From assembly GCA_964614415.1 (NCBI GenBank), contig CAZTLE010000150.1, positions 1-10,491 of the forward strand: a stretch of DNA of 10,491 bases, in the 5' to 3' direction. Positions within the stretch are counted from its first letter, which is position 1, and every line of letters begins with the position of its first letter. This document shows positions 6,818-10,491 of the stretch, piece after piece. The position numbers and the translations under genes are program-made. Below the pieces are notes generated by a model. The model made no database searches. It was not told the origin of the DNA and saw only the letters and a list, made by a program, of their open reading frames with translations. The stretch comes from CAZTLE01 sp964614415 (lineage in GTDB: Bacteria > Bacteroidota > Bacteroidia > Flavobacteriales > Flavobacteriaceae).

Positions 6818-7624
6818 ATGAAAAAGATTCATCTCCCTAAACTCATTGCTTTCGTCTTTATCGTATCATGGATAGGTATTGTCCCAGGACTCCTTAAAGC
6901 ACATGAGATACCCATTCCGAATTGGGTCAATTTCCTCAGCGTATTTATGGTATTGGGCCCGTTGCTGGGAGCCGTACTATTTGTCTATAAATCATCGGGA
7001 AAAGCCGGCTTGAAACAGTTTTTCGGTCGTTTTCTACGGTTTAGAACTTCACTGGTTGTGATTCTGATAGCCATAATGACTCCTGTTGTGTTGTCTTTTT
7101 TGGGACCTTACCTGGGCTTGAAGATTGCCGGTGTACCATGGCCGGAGGAGTTTACAACTTCGAGCATACTGCGAACCGCAGTCATCACCTTCTTAATGTA
7201 TCTGGTAGTCAATACCGAAGAATTTGTGTGGCGGGGAATTGTGTTCGACAGATTCTATGATAAGTTCGGTTATGTAAAAGCCTGTCTGTTGCTCATTCCC
7301 ATCTGGGGGATTTTTCACCTGCCCTTATTTTTATTTCCCGGAGGGCATTTGGCAGGTTATAGTGTCCTGGATTTTGCCTTTTTGGTCATCCCATCCACCT
7401 TTGTTCTGGGCTGGATTTACATTAATTCCAACCGAAGTTTATTCTATGTTCACATAAATCACCAATTGCTTAATGGGGTAGGTCAGGCTTTTCCATTGTT
7501 CCCTGTTTTTATAGGTGGCCTTATGGCTCCGGTTCGCGTATTTTGTGCGATTTACAGCGTTGTTGCGCTGGCGTTAATCATACATCAAGTATGGAAGGGT
7601 AAACGTCCTCACAGTTCTATCTAA
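6818..7624 (+). CDS. CPBP family intramembrane protease (Abi/CAAX-type)
   Basis: A 268-residue multi-helix membrane protein (Pfam CPBP/Abi type). All three family motifs are present: motif 1 EEFVWR with Glu134, Glu135 and Arg139; motif 2 with His167 in IWGIFHLP; motif 3 with His212 and Asn214 in FYVHINH, preceded by the usual N-(R/K)-S. The catalytic Glu/His set is therefore intact, and it likely cleaves within or beside the membrane. Known relatives include eukaryotic Rce1 CAAX proteases and bacterial bacteriocin-immunity proteins; the substrate here is unknown. I take ATG 6818-6820 (MKKIHLPKLIAF) as start; a TTG seven codons upstream is also in frame but adds a polar, unlikely beginning. 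It lies in the same direction as the AraC gene, which may regulate it. Confidence 0.92.
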   Translation: MKKIHLPKLIAFVFIVSWIGIVPGLLKAHEIPIPNWVNFLSVFMVLGPLLGAVLFVYKSSGKAGLKQFFGRFLRFRTSLVVILIAIMTPVVLSFLGPYLGLKIAGVPWPEEFTTSSILRTAVITFLMYLVVNTEEFVWRGIVFDRFYDKFGYVKACLLLIPIWGIFHLPLFLFPGGHLAGYSVLDFAFLVIPSTFVLGWIYINSNRSLFYVHINHQLLNGVGQAFPLFPVFIGGLMAPVRVFCAIYSVVALALIIHQVWKGKRPHSSI

Positions 7625-7630
7625 GATGCT

Positions 7631-7676
7631 AAGGGGATAATAACTCATTAAAATACAGTGTTTTACCCCTTGTTTT
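7631..7676 (+). terminator. Possible terminator after the CPBP gene
   Basis: AAGGGG (7631-7636), six bases after the CPBP stop, can pair perfectly with CCCCTT (7666-7671), and GTTTT follows. The loop is long (29 bases) and the U-run short, so this is a modest candidate separating the AraC/CPBP unit from the downstream trio. Confidence 0.4.
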
Positions 7677-7771
7677 GCGTTGACCCTTTTAAGACCTTTG
7701 AACATCGCTTTCACTCTCCTCGAATACGTCCTCAATTTAATAAGCTCGAAATAATAGTAGGAATACTGCCC

Positions 7772-7792
7772 ACATACAGTAGATGGGTATGT
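7772..7792. promoter_or_regulatory. Inverted repeat upstream of the trio
   Basis: ACATAC (7772-7777) and GTATGT (7787-7792) form a perfect six-base inverted repeat with a nine-base spacer, ending 46 bases before the first ATG of the transglutaminase-like gene. The position suits an operator, but a six-base arm can occur by chance. No clear TAnnTTTG element is visible in this gap. Confidence 0.25.
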
Positions 7793-7838
7793 ATCCACAT
7801 CGAAGAATTTGTGAGAGATCACTAATAAGCACTGTATT

Positions 7839-9092
7839 ATGGCTTTAGAATTACTGGCAATCAAGTTCAACTACAATCCGAATTCACTTACGGATAATGC
7901 CATGAACATTCGAAAGAATGCCACCCAATTTGTGAATGTGCCCGAATGGCAGAAGGGAGTTAGTGTACAACCCGAGGATTCGCCTGCGGCCTATGCACTT
8001 AAGGAGACCAAAGGAAATACCTTAAAGATCCAGGCACAGTTTAAAGGGACATTTGAAGATGACATGAACGTAGAGATTCGGGCTATCGACGGGTACGTCA
8101 ACCCACCTCGATCTCCGGGTTGTGGCGGATTCATCCTTTGGCTCGTTCGCTTGATCATCCAGGCGCTGATCGGAAACGCCCTGGGAGTGGTAAAAGCAAG
8201 AACTGTAAACATTCCTCCCGGTGGTGCACCCACCGGTTTTGAAACCTTCGAGCTCGACAAGGTGCGTATATGGAAGGTAGGAGTAGGAATTCGCACCACA
8301 CATTGGAAATGGCAGTATCGCCTTTCTTCAGGAGGTTCCTGGACAGATTTTGAGAACACAAAACACCGCATTTATACGGTGCTGGAAACACCTACTTCGC
8401 CCTGGCAACAGCTTCCTTATAACTCCGGAAATACACAACTGCCCTGGACCGAAGCTATGGATTATGCCTGTCAATGGGCCTTTACTTCGATAGACGTCGA
8501 TACGGCCGCGACAAGGATCACAGAAAATGTCTTTAATCTGGGACCTTCCGTATTTGAATACGATTGTCCTCATGGAGGAAGACATTTCTATGCAGTTCCG
8601 GCACACAGTCCTACACAGTTCGACTGTACCGCTTTTCTTGACAAACTCAAGGGAGGTGCCGGGAACGGAAAATGGGTAAATTGTACGGACAATGCCACCT
8701 TTGTTTCGGTTTTTTCCAATATTTTGGGATGTGATTTATGGTCTTCCCGTATGGGACGTTCCCTATCCGGAGCAGGTAGTAGTTTCCCGCTTAATCCTCT
8801 CCTGGCGATAGGATCGAATGTGTGGCAAACCGCCTGTGGTTGGAGTGGATTCAATTATCACGAAGTGGCCTGGAAAGGGGCATGTACATCCAACGACAAT
8901 ATCTTTGATTCCTGTCTTAAAGTAGACGGGGATGCCGATCCGACCTCAGCACCGCACACGGCTCAATTGGTGGCGAATATGACATTTGGTCTTTCCGGCA
9001 GTGGCGGATACCGGGATAAACTGTCTCCGGTTAGTGGAAACAATACCTGTGAACCGCAACCCGGCGACCGGATACGAAGAACCGTTATATGA
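7839..9092 (+). CDS. Transglutaminase-like cysteine-hydrolase-fold protein
   Basis: A 417-residue protein with no signal peptide. Residues about 1-190 look beta-rich and include HRIYTVLETPTSPW, a string I associate with segments before transglutaminase-like domains. They are interrupted by a hydrophobic stretch at about 96-118 (GGFILWLVRLIIQALIGNAL) that contains Arg, Gln and Asn, and so is more like an amphipathic insert than a clean membrane helix. The C-terminal half has a transglutaminase/papain-fold triad pattern: Cys282 in WVNCTDNATFVSVFSNILG (the C-x-D-x-A form), His341 in FNYHEVAWKG, and Asp357 in DNIFDSCLKVDGD, 16 residues after the His. It may cleave or ligate amide bonds; the activity is inference. 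It is cysteine-rich for a cytosolic protein. It starts the trio; the next gene begins 19 bases after its stop. ATG 7839-7841 was chosen as the first in-frame start; it has no SD. Confidence 0.8.
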   Translation: MALELLAIKFNYNPNSLTDNAMNIRKNATQFVNVPEWQKGVSVQPEDSPAAYALKETKGNTLKIQAQFKGTFEDDMNVEIRAIDGYVNPPRSPGCGGFILWLVRLIIQALIGNALGVVKARTVNIPPGGAPTGFETFELDKVRIWKVGVGIRTTHWKWQYRLSSGGSWTDFENTKHRIYTVLETPTSPWQQLPYNSGNTQLPWTEAMDYACQWAFTSIDVDTAATRITENVFNLGPSVFEYDCPHGGRHFYAVPAHSPTQFDCTAFLDKLKGGAGNGKWVNCTDNATFVSVFSNILGCDLWSSRMGRSLSGAGSSFPLNPLLAIGSNVWQTACGWSGFNYHEVAWKGACTSNDNIFDSCLKVDGDADPTSAPHTAQLVANMTFGLSGSGGYRDKLSPVSGNNTCEPQPGDRIRRTVI

Positions 9093-9111
9093 TAACCGTA
9101 AATACTGAAAA

Positions 9112-9870
9112 ATGGACGCTCAATCATTAAAAGAAAAATATAGCTTCAAGTCCTGGTCTGACTCCAACGATGAGGGGCCAAACACATTTATCTGGAAGTT
9201 CTTCCTGTCCGGCAATGAAATAAAGGACTGGAATATATACCGCAATCAAAGCCTTGATTCGGGTGATAAGGTTAAGACAATTATCTCACAATGGGAGCAA
9301 TCGGAGTCTAAACGTGGAGATCGTATGCTACGCGTAGAAGTATTTGAGAGCAATAGTCTGGAAAATTCCCGTGAGACGCTGTTGCGATGCCTTGCCAATT
9401 TCGAATCTCCTGAAATCTCTATCGACAAAGATGGACAGATTGGTGAGATCTCTTTTGGACATGGTTCAAACAACTATATGAAGCTGTTCCTCAGGGCGAA
9501 TCTGGTCATAGCGATGAATAGTTTGGGATCTGAAATGTCTTCGGTGGCCGGTTTGGCCGGTGATCTTGATAGTTATATTAATCAGGACAGGAAAGACACT
9601 GCTTCTGAAGTAAATCCACGGATTGAGAGCTTTTCCCTGGAAGACAAGGAACTCACAGTAGGTTCGTCTACAGCACTGAGTATTGAGGCCACCGACCCTC
9701 TGGAACGCCCGCTATGGTACAAGTTTGTATCACAACTGGGAGAAATTGACACTGTGGACGGACAGCTTAGATATAAAGCTGTTTCGAAAGGAACAGACTT
9801 GATTACAGCAACTGCAATTAATGAAAACAACGGTAGTGCGTCTGTGGAGATTCAGGTTCAGGTGAACTAG
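9112..9870 (+). CDS. Two-domain protein with C-terminal Ig-like fold
   Basis: A 252-residue protein without a signal peptide or membrane helix. Residues about 1-155 form an unrecognised domain whose latter part (RVEVFESNSLENSRETLL ... GEISFGHGSNNYMKLFLRANLVIAMNSLG ... VAGLAGDLDSYI) alternates strands and helices. The F-(L/V)-R-x-NL-V string followed by a LA-x-x-LD helix is reminiscent of a small alpha/beta domain in other bacterial proteins, but I cannot name it. Residues about 168-252 look like a single Ig/Big-type beta sandwich (PRIESFSLEDKELTVGSSTALSIEA ... LITATAINENNGSASVEIQVQV). It starts 19 bases after the transglutaminase-like stop, so the two are very probably one operon. Plausible roles are a binding partner, an inhibitor of the upstream enzyme, or a substrate recogniser; none is shown by sequence. 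Confidence 0.75.
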   Translation: MDAQSLKEKYSFKSWSDSNDEGPNTFIWKFFLSGNEIKDWNIYRNQSLDSGDKVKTIISQWEQSESKRGDRMLRVEVFESNSLENSRETLLRCLANFESPEISIDKDGQIGEISFGHGSNNYMKLFLRANLVIAMNSLGSEMSSVAGLAGDLDSYINQDRKDTASEVNPRIESFSLEDKELTVGSSTALSIEATDPLERPLWYKFVSQLGEIDTVDGQLRYKAVSKGTDLITATAINENNGSASVEIQVQVN

Positions 9871-10080
9871 TTGGGGAAGCGGTACTTATGAAAACGGAAC
9901 TTGACCCAATGCCGTCGATTTTTCATATATTTACTACACTCCCCGCTATAATCTAGCAGTACACATATCGCTTTTAGAGCAAGAAAGCACCTGCAGTGCT
10001 ATCAAATTACACGGTTGCAAGCCGATTGTGCTTGCCATTGTGTTGTAGCCATACGAATTAGATAACCAATTGATATAATT
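9871..10080. other. Gap with two inverted repeats before the nuclease gene
   Basis: 210 bases without a convincing gene. Two perfect small hairpins occur: AGCAC/GTGCT with loop CTGCA (9986-10000) and GCAAGC/GCTTGC with loop CGATTGT (10017-10035). Neither has a T-run, so they look more like operator or RNA-structure elements than terminators. A 22-codon frame at 9888-9956 (MKTELDPMPSIF...) has no homology I recognise. The AT-rich end runs into the nuclease ATG without an SD. Confidence 0.4.
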
Positions 10081-10491
10081 ATGACCGATCCATTTCAAAT
10101 TCAACCCGAACTCCGTTACGGCGCACCTGTGTGCGACGAGATTTTAGTAGGACGCTATTTCACCATTGGATATTCCTGGTATTTCAGACAGGCCAAATGG
10201 GTCCTTGAAATCGTGAATCCAAATGCAAAGTTTGAATGGGAAGTGGAACGAAAAGATAATTTTCGGGCCGATATACGTGTACCGCGTAGGTTCCGCTCCG
10301 GGCTCAAGGCCTATGTGGGTAGCGGGTATGACCGCGGTCACCTTGTGGCCAGTGCCAACCATGATGAATTGGAGATCCAAAATAGTGAGACCTTCCTGTT
10401 ATCCAATATGTCGCCGCAAAAACCGGGCTTTAATCGTCAGATATGGCGGAGACTCGAAATGGCCATTCGCAAACTGAATGAACATCCGAAA
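10081..10491 (+). CDS. DNA/RNA non-specific endonuclease, EndoG/NucA type (3' partial)
   Basis: The first 137 codons are present; the frame is open to the window end. The active site is intact: His87 in YDRGHLVASANH (the DRGH motif, His as general base), then FLLSNMSPQ (105-113), metal-ligand Asn118 in FNRQIW, and Glu126 in RRLE. The family degrades single- and double-stranded DNA and RNA with Mg2+. Members are normally exported, mitochondrial, or toxins. This one begins MTDPFQIQPELRYGAPVCDE with no Sec or lipoprotein signal, so it would remain in the cytosol or be delivered by another route. A conserved leading segment (ILVGRYFTIGYSW...AKWVLEIV) is the usual strand preceding the nuclease core. 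The rest of the protein, which may carry another domain, is outside the window. It lies 210 bases behind the Ig-fold gene on the same strand. Confidence 0.95.
   Translation, partial: MTDPFQIQPELRYGAPVCDEILVGRYFTIGYSWYFRQAKWVLEIVNPNAKFEWEVERKDNFRADIRVPRRFRSGLKAYVGSGYDRGHLVASANHDELEIQNSETFLLSNMSPQKPGFNRQIWRRLEMAIRKLNEHPK

Noticed and set aside
7574..7870. 98-codon minus frame over the CPBP end and the gap
   Set aside because: It runs over the CPBP gene end and the start of the next gene, with no domain-like pattern.
7991..8854. Several minus-strand frames under the transglutaminase-like gene
   Set aside because: Overlapping antisense frames with low-complexity Pro/Arg/Ser composition; the + strand frame has coherent domain motifs.
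9971..9980. TTTTAGAGC string resembling part of a type II CRISPR repeat
   Set aside because: A single short match with no repeat array, anti-repeat or cas gene.
10223..10477. 84-codon + strand frame inside the nuclease gene
   Set aside because: A different frame from the DRGH nuclease and a shadow of it.

Overview
The window looks like chromosome of a marine-type member of Bacteroidota, most likely Flavobacteriia. Several traits support this. The sensor kinase has a Reg_prop propeller, a Y_Y_Y domain and a LytS-type kinase, and is paired with a LytTR regulator. A Bacteroidota-style bS21 gene lies beside a cold-shock gene. There is a membrane-anchored AraC regulator. Most starts lack a Shine-Dalgarno sequence, and the gaps are AT-rich. 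The species cannot be named from the sequence alone.

Layout. (1) 1-2435, + strand: a 5'-truncated sensor histidine kinase and its LytTR response regulator, overlapping by 4 bases. (2) 2436-3769: a mostly non-coding block around two small minus-strand genes, a cold-shock protein (cspA-like) and a divergent bS21 ribosomal protein (rpsU-like). It also holds several hairpins, a strong isolated SD-like site upstream of rpsU, and two copies of a roughly 50-base dispersed repeat, each just after the 3' end of a large gene. (3) 3770-5458, minus strand: a cytosolic-type patatin phospholipase with a tandemly duplicated C-terminal GDY...F...Y module. (4) 5683-7624, + strand: a seven-helix membrane AraC regulator followed by a CPBP (Abi) intramembrane protease. 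(5) 7839-10491, + strand: three genes without signal peptides. They encode a transglutaminase-like cysteine-hydrolase-fold protein, a two-domain protein ending in an Ig-like fold, and an EndoG/NucA-type DNA/RNA non-specific endonuclease cut off by the window end.

The kinase/regulator pair is a classical two-component system. cspA and rpsU form a translation/cold-response pair and may share a transcript. The most intriguing part is the right-hand trio. A broad-specificity nuclease without an export signal, downstream of a papain/transglutaminase-fold protein and an Ig-fold partner, suggests either a conflict (anti-phage or programmed-death) module or cargo for a contractile or other delivery system. 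That is inference: no sensor, immunity protein or delivery gene is visible, and the locus runs out of the window.
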